Shown one piece after another: positions 8,100 through 17,003 of a stretch of DNA of 23,095 bases. Each line of letters begins with the position of its first letter. Within the stretch, counting starts at the first letter, position 1. Both the position numbers and the translations under genes were made by a program. Source of the DNA: Chrysochromulina parva (Eukaryota; Haptophyta; Prymnesiales; Chrysochromulinaceae). The stretch covers positions 1-23,095 of the forward strand of contig PJAB01000614.1 in assembly GCA_002887195.1 (NCBI GenBank). The letters run 5' to 3'. The notes below the pieces were generated by a model. It was not told the DNA's origin and made no database searches. It worked only from the letters and a program-made list of their open reading frames with translations.

Positions 8100-9208
8100 G
8101 TGGGCCGCGGGAAATTCAAGATCGGAAAGCCGGTTGGACGCGCGCGACCCGAAAGGGAAAAAACAAAGCCGAAGCGTCGGCCAGCTCGCTGTCATCAGGG
8201 GAGATCGTCCCGTCATCAATCTGGCATGCAATCTCCGCCCCCCCCCCGATCTGACAGGATCTGAGCGAAAAGTTTGGAAAAGGGAGATCACGAATTTGCT
8301 GTTTCCATGTGAAATATGTGTGTGTGCTGTCGCCTGGCTGTATGAGGCGCACAGGGCCCGCAGCTGAGACCGAGCGTCCGCTCGCGTGTGCTCGTCGGAC
8401 CTAGTTCCCCCCTCCCGCCGCCCCGCTGTGGGTGCGAGGGACGGGCGCGGGCGGAGTCCTGGCGGGTGTCGGGTGGGAGACGGGACCCTGGCGTGTGGCG
8501 ACGAGTGTGTTCATTTGGCCTCGGGGGTGCCTGCTGCTGGTCTCCCGACCCGGGGCCGCGAGCGGCCCGTGGACTCGACTCTCGAGTACGACTCGACGCA
8601 CCGAGACGCGCAACGGGGACGTTTGTCGTGTCCAAGCGGCCGGGATTTGCCAGATCTTAAGCCAGCAGATCGCCTAGCCGGCTACACGACACATAAAATA
8701 TCATATATGAATATGTGTAATGTCAACTAATGTGACGGCGTACGATTTAAATGGCTTCCCTATCAAGTGTTCCCTATGTAATGACGATACTGACGTAACC
8801 CTACCCGCACTTTTTCGCGCACTGCACATGTCTGACACTGAGTGGCGAGTCTGACACTCCAGTACGCGGGAAACGCGCGTCGACCACGCGTCGCGCCGCC
8901 GCTCCCTACCGGCGCTGTCGGCGCCGCGCCTGCATGCGCGCCTGCAGGCTCGGCGCAGGCCCCCACGCCATGGGGTTAACGGCTAGTGGGCGGCATGATC
9001 TGAACCAGCTCGCGCGCTCAGATAGAGATCGTCGGTCATTCGCAGTCGCGCACCTCCCCGTTCCCGATAACATGTTGTCGACGCCCTCCACCGACGACGC
9101 AGTCGCATCCCTCATCACGCATGCACCTCGCCGCCGTACCGACTCGCCCGCCCGTGGTGAACCTCGTGCCTCGGAGCTCATCATGTGGCTGGGGCCGGTA
9201 AGCCCTCC
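8100..9208. promoter_or_regulatory. Long intergenic region: coiled-coil gene promoter and LACS 3' flank
   Basis: About 1.1 kb separate the coiled-coil gene start (minus) from the LACS stop (minus). It includes a C10 homopolymer at about 8238-8247 and an inverted repeat (8470-8481 with 8540-8552). An AT-rich island at about 8690-8770, atypical of the neighbourhood, and a tctgacact direct repeat near 8829 and 8850 follow. The short open frames here show no conserved motifs. No tRNA or rRNA was seen. Confidence 0.4.
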
Positions 9209-11444
9209 TCAAACGTAGACCGCTTCGATTTGGTCCTTGTGCTTGGCCTCGATCGGCTTGCGCTTGAGCTTCTGGACGGCGGTGAGCATGTCATTCTCGG
9301 GCGTCCAGAGGTCGTCGATCAGGACAATCTTGGTCGGGGTCTCGAAGGTCTGCAGCTTGGCGCTCTTGCAGCAGGCCTGCATGTCGGCCGTGATGGCCTT
9401 GATGACGGCCTCATTCTTGCAGAGCTCCGCAAACGTCGCTTCCGAGGGAGCGCCATCGATCTTGCGCATCTCGCCCTCGTTGGGGCAGACGAGGGCGATG
9501 CAGTAGCTCATGGTCGACTTGGCGTAGCACATGGGCAGGATCGTGAACTTGGATGCCTTGAGTGCATTCTCGACCTTCGAGAGCGCCACGTATTCGCCCA
9601 TCTGGAGCTTCACGAGGTCCTTCTTGCGGTCGATGATCTGCAGGTTGCCCATGAGGGTGAACTGGCCGATATCGCCCGTGCAAAAGTAGCGCACGCCGTC
9701 GATGGTGACGAAGTCGTCGCGGTTCTTGGCCGACAGCTCCTCGTCCGGCATCGCGGGGTTCTCGAGGTACCCCTGGCAAACCATCGGCCCGCCGATGAGG
9801 ACCTCGCCTCGTCGCATGCCAATCTCCTTGTTGTCAACGTCGCTGTTGCGGTAGTTGCCCTCTTCCCAGTCGCGCAGCCGGATGCACGCGCACTCCTGCG
9901 GCGGGCCGACCGTCATCGTCGAGTTGTCGCGCGCCAGCGTGATGCACGTGCCCGCGCACGTCTCGGTCAGGCCGTAGCCCTGCCGCACTGGGCAGTTGAA
10001 GACGGTCTGCACGAACTTTTGCACTTCGGCACTGAGCGGAGCGGAGCCGGTGACCATGATCTTGACTTTGCCGCCAAGGCGAGCCTGCACCTTCTTGAAC
10101 ACGATCTTCGAGAGGAAACCGCTTGTGCCCTTGCCGCCCTTGTCGTAAATAGCCTTGCCACGCCTGAGGCCGCCCTCAATGGCCATCTTGATGAGGCCCT
10201 TCTTCTCGCCGAAGATCTTGCGCACGCCAATAAGGATCTTGTCGAGGACAGCCGGCGCGGCCACAAAAATGTCGGGCTGGAGGGCCGCTGCGTCGCCCAG
10301 CTGAGCGAGGACCTTCTTCTTCACCTCCTTCGAAGCCGCCTCGTTCGGCTGCAGCATCTTGATGCTCGATGGCGTGAGGGTGCCTGGGCTGCCGTAGCCA
10401 ATAACAAACCCAGCCGAAAACAGCGCGGCCTCGACGGCGAGCTCCATGATGTGGGCGAGCGGCAGGTACGCCAGGTATTTGTAGCCGGCCTTGATATACC
10501 CGCCCAGCGCGCCCGTCGGCAGCAGCGTCGCCGCCACGAGCGAGGCGATGTTGGCGTGAGAGATGAGCACACCCTTGGGGTTGCCCGTCGTGCCGGATGT
10601 GTACATGAGCACGGCGGTGTCCTCGGGGCTCGACGGCGTGGGCTCCTGTGCAAGTCAGGGCTCGGGATAAGGGGTCAACATGGTGTAGGAGTACAAAAAA
10701 GGGATCGGGATCGGGATCGACGATCACCACCTGCGGCGCGTTTGCGCCGGACTCCTCAATCTCGGCCAGCGTGGTGACCTCGATCCCTGCCTCCTTGAGC
10801 TGGGCCACGGCTGGGCCGTCCATGTCCTCCGCCTTGAAGACCATCACGCGCTTGCACTGAGTCAGCTTGGACGCGATGCTCGCAAGGACCTTGAGGAGCT
10901 TGCCGTCGGCGAAGACCATCTTGGCGCCCGACTGGTTGATACCGAACTCGGCGCCGTCCGCGCCGAGCGTCGCGTAGATCGTGCCGACCACGTAGCCCTG
11001 CCGCCAAGCGGCGAAAGCCGAGAGCATCCAGAGCTTCTGCGTCTCGGCATAGATGATGACGGTCGAGCCCTTGGAGAGCTCGGACAGCTTGGCCAGGCCT
11101 GATCCGAGGTTGTTGATGCGACCATAGTATTCGGCGTACCTGCTTGCAACGCGCGCGGGCGGCGTCAAGGCCGTCCGGGACAGGCTTGGGCAAGGAGGCG
11201 GCGGTACTCACGTGATGAAGGAGTAAGGGCCCATGATGAACTTATCGAACCCGGCAACCTCTTGCTTCAGCACGACTGCACGCTCGCCCACGCATTTCTG
11301 CCCCGTGTACTTCGCGCACGCGGTCGTGATGCAATCCCAAAGGGTACTTTGGCCCTCGGCTGGAGAGCAGAACTTTCCGACAGAAGTCGCTGGCCAGAGG
11401 ACGCCATTGTCGTCGATGACGCCGGAATCCCCTCGTGGCATCAT
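9209..11444 (-). CDS. Long-chain acyl-CoA synthetase (LACS/ACSL), three exons
   Basis: LACS activates free fatty acids with ATP and CoA for lipid synthesis or beta-oxidation. The predicted exons are 11444-11212, 11139-10731 and 10645-9209, joining to about 692 aa, the usual LACS length. Splicing restores MGPYSFITYAEYYGRINNLG across the first junction and NAPQ-EPTPSSPEDTAVLMYTS across the second; both are typical LACS sequence. The AMP-binding motif YTSGTTGNPKG lies near residue 229, then LPLAHIMEL, GYGLTE near 437, TGDIGQF near 537, and DRKKDLVKLQMGEYVALSKVE near 553. No signal peptide, membrane segment or PTS1 peroxisomal tripeptide (the end is AVYV) is evident. The start ATG at 11444 (MMPRGDSGV) is short of the most N-terminal family segments but plausible. 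It lies downstream of the DHRS7-like gene on the same strand with its own intergenic gap. Confidence 0.92.
10646..10730 (-). other. Predicted LACS intron 2
   Basis: On the minus strand the donor is ccgcag|gtggtg and the acceptor ttgcacag|gagccc. The 85-nt intron is phase 0 and contains a (gatccc)3 tandem. Its removal is needed to join the two LACS frames. Confidence 0.88.
11140..11211 (-). other. Predicted LACS intron 1
   Basis: On the minus strand the donor is catcac|gtgagt (consensus) and the acceptor gcaagcag|gtacgcc. The 72-nt intron splits a Thr codon (AC|G). Although its length is a multiple of three, it contains an in-frame stop directly after the donor, so retention truncates the protein. 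Confidence 0.85.
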
Positions 11445-11663
11445 GAATTTTGTTTTTTGCGTCGCCGCGTCATCAAGTTTTCATTGAAAATGGGAACGAA
11501 AATCGTCAAAATCTGGTCAAATCTGGTTGAAGTCGGCACCCTACAAAACAGAATTTGATTCCTTGCTGTGCGACGCTCGAACATTTCCGGATGCGGCGGA
11601 AACGGCCTACGAACCCCCAAGGGCGCGACATAACGCTCACGCTCTTACGAATCGGCCACATTT

Positions 11664-12650
11664 TCACGACATCTTCACATCGGCCAGCGTCTGTGCGATC
11701 ATGCCTTTGGCCCTCTTGCGCAGCATGCTCTTGGCGGTCGCAGGCACGTACTGAGCCAGCAACATGATCAGCATCTCCTTCCCTGCTGCGATCCACGACT
11801 CGTCGACGTCGTTGTGCGCCGCCGCGAGGATCCGCTCGCACACCCACACGGGATCGAGCCCAGCCTCGATGTTGGTATCACTCTGCCCCCGTAGCTGGCC
11901 CACTTTTGACTGGACCGCGTTGCGAGCCACATTGGTCCTCACTGAGCCGGGGCAGATGTTGGTGACACCGATTCCCGAGCCACGCGCAAACTCCTCGGCC
12001 CGAAGTGCGTCGAAGAAGCCCTGCATTGCATGCTTGGCGCCGCAGTACGCGGTGCGCACCGGGATGCCCGCCTTGCCGGCGACGCTCGATATGTTGATCA
12101 GCCGGCCACCGCCACGTGACGTCATACTCGGTAGCAGAGCCTTGGTGAGGCACACGCCCGAGAGGTAGTTGACGTTGAGCATGTGCACATCGACTGCGAA
12201 GTCGGTGTTGGCGCCCAGTTCGCGCTGCGTGTAGCCCGCATTGTTGACAAACACGTCGATGCCGCCGTAGACTGCCACCGCCTTAGCTGCAACTGCGGGC
12301 AGCAACTCTATTAAAGACATGTCCGCCGGAAGGACAAACACATCTTTGTTGCCCTCAGCTTTAATGTCCGCGGCGATCTGCTCCAGAGCATCCACGGTGC
12401 GCGCCGTCAGGATCAGCTTCGCCCCCATACGACCGAGCTGCATGCTCATCTCCCTGCCAAGCCCGGAGGACGCACCCGTAATCCAGACCACCTTGCCATT
12501 GTACGCGCCCTCCGGGAGCTTGGCGGCGGCAGTCACATTGTCACAGCAGCGGCGCACCATGAGCAGGAGCTTCAATAAGGCCAGCGATGCGACTGTCAGA
12601 CAGGCGCCTCCGATGATTGCAAGGCCACGCTCGAGCATCGCTCCGCTCAC
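11664..12650 (-). CDS. DHRS7-like short-chain dehydrogenase/reductase, membrane-anchored
   Basis: The product is 328 aa. A hydrophobic N-terminal segment (residues about 10-31, LAIIGGACLTVASLALLKLL) is followed by basic residues, which fits an ER membrane anchor as in DHRS7 and DHRS7B. The Rossmann cofactor motif TGASSGLG is at 58-65 and NNAG at 136-139. The catalytic Ser lies in NISSVAGKAG (188/189) and YxxxK is Y202-CGA-K206. The CPGSVRTN segment follows at 233-240. Thr/Ala-Arg after the second beta strand (TARTVDAL) suggests NADP(H) preference. Substrate is unknown; this branch acts on retinoids, steroids or lipid carbonyls in animals. The gene is divergent from the 301-aa gene at 12867. 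Confidence 0.9.
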   Translation of the reverse strand: MSGAMLERGLAIIGGACLTVASLALLKLLLMVRRCCDNVTAAAKLPEGAYNGKVVWITGASSGLGREMSMQLGRMGAKLILTARTVDALEQIAADIKAEGNKDVFVLPADMSLIELLPAVAAKAVAVYGGIDVFVNNAGYTQRELGANTDFAVDVHMLNVNYLSGVCLTKALLPSMTSRGGGRLINISSVAGKAGIPVRTAYCGAKHAMQGFFDALRAEEFARGSGIGVTNICPGSVRTNVARNAVQSKVGQLRGQSDTNIEAGLDPVWVCERILAAAHNDVDESWIAAGKEMLIMLLAQYVPATAKSMLRKRAKGMIAQTLADVKMS

Positions 12651-12866
12651 TCTAGATTCCTACACGTGGGTGTGGACGTGTGGTTGCTTTTTGCCACGAG
12701 ATCAGCGTGTTCCTCCCGAAAGTTTGAGCGACGCAGAAATTGAAGGACGATTCGTTGACGCGACGCCGACCCAATACAAGTCAAGAGACTCGCGATAACT
12801 GCTCGCTTCGGCGCTTTTTTTTGGTGGTCATCGGCGTCAACGGCCTCTCGGTCGGGAGCCAGCACT
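12651..12866. promoter_or_regulatory. Divergent promoter region, DHRS7-like / 301-aa gene
   Basis: About 216 bp separate two divergent starts and should hold both promoters. The plus-side leader contains a run of eight or more T near 12817-12825 just before the coding start. No TATA box is clear. Confidence 0.38.
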
Positions 12867-13772
12867 ATGGCTTTCTCAGAGGAGGACCTCATCGCGAGCG
12901 TGCTGCGCGTCAAGAGTGCTTCGTCTGAACAACTGACCGCCAAGCAAGTGCATGAGGCGCTCACTGCTGAGGGCATCACTGCTGACTTCGCGGCGGTGAA
13001 GAAGGCTGCCAGCAAGGCCGCAAAACGAGCCCCGGCTGAAACAGCCCTTCCTGCCGCTCCTGTGCCTGCGCCGACGCCTCCGGCACCGAGCAAGCAAGAT
13101 CAGAAGCGTGCGACTGCGCAGGCTGAGGCTCTCAAGGCGGGAGAGCTCGCCATGTTCACCGCTCTGAAGGAATTGCACCAGGAGAGGTGGATGGTGGCTC
13201 TGCACGGCGAGTCCCGTGACACAAAGGCGTTTATTGACCGCGCTGCGGCGTTCGCCATCGCCGGTGCCCTCACCGACGAGGATGGCCTCAGCAAGGAGCG
13301 CGTCGAAGCGGACGTGGCGACGCTCCAGTACATCCTGCTGCCCGGCTCGCCCTTTGAGCTGCCCGAGGAGGAGTGCAGCCAGGCGCGCGAGCAACTCGAG
13401 AAGCTCGAGCGCTTCTACAAAATGAGCGTCGGTCGGCTCAACAAGCCCTTTGTGGCCATCGACCACTTCCAGGGCGCTCGCCCGGGATTTGTGTTCAAGA
13501 CGGGCGACCTCGGCATGGGCTACTATCACGAGGCCTGGTTTGCGGCCGCAGTCGCGTGCTACAAGTACCAGCCGAGCGCCGCCGCAGCCGCTCAGCCGAT
13601 GGACGAGGCGCCTGCCACGGCGCCTGCCAAGCCTGTGGATCCGCAGCTGCGCGAGATCCTGGAGGGCATCAAGCGTGACGATGCGAGTTCGCTGGATCGG
13701 GCGATGGCCAAGGCGACGGCGCTCGCGGCGAAAGCCTCAGGCGGCAGCAGTGCGATGGACGACATGGACTGA
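12867..13772 (+). CDS. Unrecognised 301-aa protein with N-terminal helical domain
   Basis: The ATG at 12867 has a good context (gcactatggc). Residues 1-52 form a compact predicted helical domain (SEEDLIASVLRVKSASSEQL then AKQVHEALTAEGI and AAVKKAASKAAKR) that resembles a small winged-helix-like or HTH module in its spacing. A Pro/Ala linker (about 55-75) leads to a conserved-looking central domain with ALKELHQERWMVALHG, LQYILLPGSPFELPEEE and FVFKTGDLGMGYYHEAWFA. The tail is acidic and Ala-rich, ending SSAMDDMD. The G-VFK-G--G-GYY pattern looks like a conserved core, but I cannot name the family. The gene has no intron, signal peptide or membrane segment. It is likely a cytosolic or nuclear protein. 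Confidence 0.75.
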   Translation: MAFSEEDLIASVLRVKSASSEQLTAKQVHEALTAEGITADFAAVKKAASKAAKRAPAETALPAAPVPAPTPPAPSKQDQKRATAQAEALKAGELAMFTALKELHQERWMVALHGESRDTKAFIDRAAAFAIAGALTDEDGLSKERVEADVATLQYILLPGSPFELPEEECSQAREQLEKLERFYKMSVGRLNKPFVAIDHFQGARPGFVFKTGDLGMGYYHEAWFAAAVACYKYQPSAAAAAQPMDEAPATAPAKPVDPQLREILEGIKRDDASSLDRAMAKATALAAKASGGSSAMDDMD

Positions 13773-14029
13773 CGGCGTCTTCTAGAGAGCGTTGTCGCTT
13801 GATACTTGAGACGCGGCCCCAACACAGCTATCGTCGAGGCTGCAAGTCTATGTGCGAGCTGAAACGAAGAGCCTCAGCGTGTGAGCCTGTATCGGAATAG
13901 GTAGGTCGGTGGGCGTTGTGGACGCACACACAGCCACCAGGGATCAGGCGGGGAGGACTGGTACCCCCGTGGCGGAATACCAATAAAAAGCCTGTTCACA
14001 GCTACCGGTATCCCGGCATCCGGATATCG

Positions 14030-15733
14030 ATGAATGCGCCCAAGCGGCGGCGCACTGCTGCCTTCTACAAACCAGGCAAGTACGATTGCGCAAACTGCCG
14101 GCGCGACGTGCGCGGCGAGACGCACGTGCGCCACCGCGAGCGCGAACATTTCGTACTCTGTACCGACTGCTACTCTATCGGCGCGGAGGGCGTGAGTGGG
14201 GTCCGCTGGAACGCAGACAATGTGCAGCTGATCGACACGTCGACCACGCGCATGCCGCTCCTCGTCGATGACTGGTCGGCTGAGCACGAAGTGCGCCTCC
14301 TCGAGGGCCTCCTCCAATTCGGTTTCGGCAACTGGCGCGCGATCGCCGAGCACCTCGGCTTTGAGAAGACGGAGCAAGAGTGTGAGGAGCACTACGAGCG
14401 CTTCTACCTGCGGTCGAAGACCTTCCCGCTGCCCGACCTCGCACGCGGTCCGGTTCCCGCCGCACCGCCGGCCGCCGCCCCTTCAACCGCTGAGCCTGGC
14501 GGCGCCGAGCCTGGCGGCGCCGACCGCGGCGCCTCGCCCGTCCCGGATGCACCCAGCGGCGGCGGCGGCTCGCCGCATCACGATGTGGCCATGACCGACG
14601 CGTCCGACGCCGGGGCGGGGGCTGCGGCCCCTGCCACGGCTGCCACCGACACCCATGGCGCCCACGGCACGACGGCGGGCAGCGGCACGGGCACCTCTGG
14701 CAGCGCCGCAGTGGGAGCAAGCTCAGGCGGCTCTAAGAATGCAATCAAGCCCATCAGGCCCAAAAAGGAAACGCGAGGGGCGAGCGGGCTGATCATCGAA
14801 GGCAACGAGACGCCCGCGGCGGATCTGGTGGGCTACATGCCTCTGCGCGGGGAGTTCGACACCGAGTGGGAGAACGATGCGGAGTACGCGATTGCGGACA
14901 TCGAGTTCAACGCCGAGGACACGGAGGCCGAAGAAGAGTCGAAGCTCGCGTTGCTTCGCGAGTACAATCGGGCGCTGGACGAACGGCAACGCCGGCGCGA
15001 CTTTGTGCAGCGGCACGACCTGATCGAGCGCGCCGCGCGCCAGCACACCCTCGACCGCAAGCGCACGATTGAGGAGCGCACCTTCCGGGCAGCTATGCGT
15101 CCGTATGCGCCGCACACGAGTCCGGAGGAGCATGAGGACCTGGTGACAGACCTGCTGCGGGAGGCGATGCTGCGCAAGCGCGCGGAGCACTTGCTGGCCT
15201 GCAAGGCCGCCGAGCTGAGCGCCGCCCAGGCGGAGCTCGTTTGGGAGCGCCGCATCGTCGAAGAGCTTGCAGCGACCAAGTCCCAAGCGGCTGCGCACTC
15301 CGGCGGCGCCGCCGCCGCCCTGGCGCCGCCGGCCGCGGGGACGGCAATGACGGCCATCGTCCCCGTTGGCGCGGGGTCTCTCGCGTCGGTGCACAGCAGT
15401 TCAGCGTTCATGAGCGATGGCGGCATGGATGCCAAGGCGAAGGCGGCCGCCGCCAAAGCTAAGGCCGTCGCCAAGGCCGCCGCCGCCTCGTCGCACATTG
15501 AGGCCCAGGCGCTGCTCAACGCTGCCGAGATGAAGGCGTGCGCGGCCATGGGGCTACGTGCGAACCAATATATCGCGGGCAAGCGTCAGCTGCTCCCCGA
15601 GGGGGCGCGCCGTGGTGGGCTCTCGCTCTCGGAGGCACGCGAGATACTCAAAGCGAAGCTCGATGCACACCGGGCGAAGCTGCTGTGGCAGCACTGCATC
15701 GGGGCGGGGTGGCTGGTGGCAAAGAAGAGCTGA
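14030..15733 (+). CDS. ADA2: Transcriptional adaptor ADA2 (SAGA/ADA histone acetyltransferase module)
   Basis: ADA2 couples the acetyltransferase GCN5 to nucleosomes in SAGA-type co-activators. The 567-aa product has, in order: a ZZ-type finger (C20-x2-C23 ... C44-x2-C47, then YSIGAE); a SANT domain (DDWSAEHEVRLLEGLLQFG then NWRAIAEHLG and CEEHYERFYL, about 79-130); a Gly/Ala/Ser-rich linker; the ADA2 middle region starting GYMPLRGEFDTEWENDAEY near residue 266 with EYNRALDERQRRRDFV and MRPYAPHTSPEEHEDLV; and a C-terminal SWIRM domain (LLNAAEMKACAAMGLRANQY to CIGAGWL, about 494-562). The start at 14030 is chosen because MNAPKRRR begins just before the ZZ domain; upstream in-frame codons look like leader. 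The ZZ finger lacks most ligands of its second zinc site. Uninterrupted by introns. Confidence 0.95.
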   Translation: MNAPKRRRTAAFYKPGKYDCANCRRDVRGETHVRHREREHFVLCTDCYSIGAEGVSGVRWNADNVQLIDTSTTRMPLLVDDWSAEHEVRLLEGLLQFGFGNWRAIAEHLGFEKTEQECEEHYERFYLRSKTFPLPDLARGPVPAAPPAAAPSTAEPGGAEPGGADRGASPVPDAPSGGGGSPHHDVAMTDASDAGAGAAAPATAATDTHGAHGTTAGSGTGTSGSAAVGASSGGSKNAIKPIRPKKETRGASGLIIEGNETPAADLVGYMPLRGEFDTEWENDAEYAIADIEFNAEDTEAEEESKLALLREYNRALDERQRRRDFVQRHDLIERAARQHTLDRKRTIEERTFRAAMRPYAPHTSPEEHEDLVTDLLREAMLRKRAEHLLACKAAELSAAQAELVWERRIVEELAATKSQAAAHSGGAAAALAPPAAGTAMTAIVPVGAGSLASVHSSSAFMSDGGMDAKAKAAAAKAKAVAKAAAASSHIEAQALLNAAEMKACAAMGLRANQYIAGKRQLLPEGARRGGLSLSEAREILKAKLDAHRAKLLWQHCIGAGWLVAKKS

Positions 15734-15950
15734 GCTGAGCCACGCTGGCCGCTGCGTGGGTGGGAGACGCTGAGGTGCTTCGCGTCGTCGTGCACACACC
15801 GTCGCCTTGCTCGTGGGTGGCGTGTGCTCGATCGATGTGCGCGACGCACCTCTATCTTCCCACGCGGCAAGACGCTCTTGCGTTGTCATGTATCGTTCGA
15901 CTTGACGTAACGGTCAAGTTTTGACGTTCTGATGGTGAAAGTCCACACTC

Positions 15951-17003
15951 GTGTTATTCACGGCACAGAAATTCGCGCACATGCCGAGCCAAGCCGCGAC
16001 AAGGTGCTCGGCCATTCTCGCAGGGCACAAGGGTGCGGTCAACGTAGCGCGCTTCAACAGCGACGGCCAGTACTGCCTCACCGGTGGTGATGACCGTGTG
16101 ATCCGGCTCTGGAATCCGCACCGCGTCGACGGCGACGTACCACCAAATGGCACCTCGCCGCCGACACCGCAGCGTACGCCAATCAAGAGCTACGCCTCGC
16201 ACAACCAGCGGGTGTTCGATGTGGCAATCGCGGCTGACAACCACACCTTCGCCTCCGCCGGTGGCGACAAGGCCGTTTTCGTTTGGGACGTCACGTCCGG
16301 CGCTGTGCTCCGGCGGCTGACTGCGCACGAGCATCGAGTCAACGCCGTCCGATACAACGCCGATTGCTCGGTGCTGGTGAGCGCCTCTTACGACAAAACC
16401 GTGCGCTGCTGGGACCTGCGATCGCGCAGCGTGCAACCCATACAGACGCTTGCGGCCGGATCCGACTCAGTGAGCTCGCTCGCGCTCTCGGCGCACGAGA
16501 TCGTGACCGGCTCCATCGACGGCTCGGTGCGCGTGCAAGACCTGCGTGGGCTCACCCAGCATGCAAGTACTCACCACGGCGCATGTTTCCCACAGGTACG
16601 CGTGCACGACCTGCGACGGGGCGAGATGGTGCGCGACGAGCTCGGCCCGCCCATCGGGTGCGTGGCGCTCTCACACGATCGAAACTGCGTGCTCGCCGCC
16701 ACCCTGGACCATACTGTGCGTCTGCTTGACAAGGCCTCAGGCCAGGTGCTGTGTGAGTACCGCGGGCACAGCAACGGGGGCTTCCGCGTAGAGGCGAGCC
16801 TGTCGCGCGATGACGCGCGCGTGCTGTGCGGCTCCGAGGATGGGACATTGCACGCGTGGGACCTTGTAGAGGGCAAGGCCCTCGGCCGGCTAGAGTGTCA
16901 CAGCGCCGCGCTCGTCGGCCTCGATCTCCATCCCTCGAGCTCCGCCATCCTCACGGCGAGCCATGACGGGACCGCCAAAATGTGGCAACCACCAGGAGGG
17001 TAA
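15951..17003 (+). CDS. WDR83: WD40-repeat protein WDR83/MORG1 (MAPK organizer 1)
   Basis: MORG1/WDR83 is a seven-bladed WD40 scaffold linked to ERK signalling and to the spliceosome in animals. The reading shows GHKGAVNVARFNSDGQYCLT, DDRVIRLWNP, GGDKAVFVWDV, HEHRVNAVRYN, SYDKTVRCWDLRSR, GSIDGSVRV, LDHTVRLLDKASGQVL followed by YRGH, SEDGTLHAWDLVEGKAL, and HDGTAKMW. The order and wording of these blades match WDR83. An insert between blades 1 and 2 (DGDVPPNGTSPPTPQRT) is lineage-specific. A predicted 69-nt intron at 16527-16595 interrupts the fifth blade; splicing gives SVRVHDLRRGEM, as in homologues, and a product of 327 aa from this start. An ATG at 15981 (MPSQAATR) is an equally good start. 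Confidence 0.9.
   Translation: MLFTAQKFAHMPSQAATRCSAILAGHKGAVNVARFNSDGQYCLTGGDDRVIRLWNPHRVDGDVPPNGTSPPTPQRTPIKSYASHNQRVFDVAIAADNHTFASAGGDKAVFVWDVTSGAVLRRLTAHEHRVNAVRYNADCSVLVSASYDKTVRCWDLRSRSVQPIQTLAAGSDSVSSLALSAHEIVTGSIDGSVRVQDLRGLTQHASTHHGACFPQVRVHDLRRGEMVRDELGPPIGCVALSHDRNCVLAATLDHTVRLLDKASGQVLCEYRGHSNGGFRVEASLSRDDARVLCGSEDGTLHAWDLVEGKALGRLECHSAALVGLDLHPSSSAILTASHDGTAKMWQPPGG
16527..16595 (+). other. Predicted in-frame 69-nt intron in WDR83
   Basis: The donor is ggctcg|gtgcgc and the acceptor cccacag|gtacgc. Length is a multiple of three and there is no stop, so retention would insert 23 residues inside a beta-propeller blade. Splicing gives DGSVRVHDLRRGE, matching the family. The first 20 intron bases are nearly identical to the first 20 bases of the next exon. 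Confidence 0.75.

Noticed and set aside
6051..8264. Long plus-strand open frame (737 codons) opposite the coiled-coil gene
   Set aside because: It is rich in R, H, G and L as expected from the complement of GC-rich coiled-coil codons, has no motifs, and shadows a better minus-strand gene.
8288..8730. Short open frames on both strands in the 1.1-kb gap
   Set aside because: Basic, Gly/Arg/Pro-rich and mutually overlapping; no motif, signal peptide or intron evidence.
9185..10777. Plus-strand open frame (530 codons) opposite LACS
   Set aside because: It mirrors LACS exon 3 and crosses a LACS intron. The minus strand has all acyl-CoA synthetase motifs; the plus frame has none.
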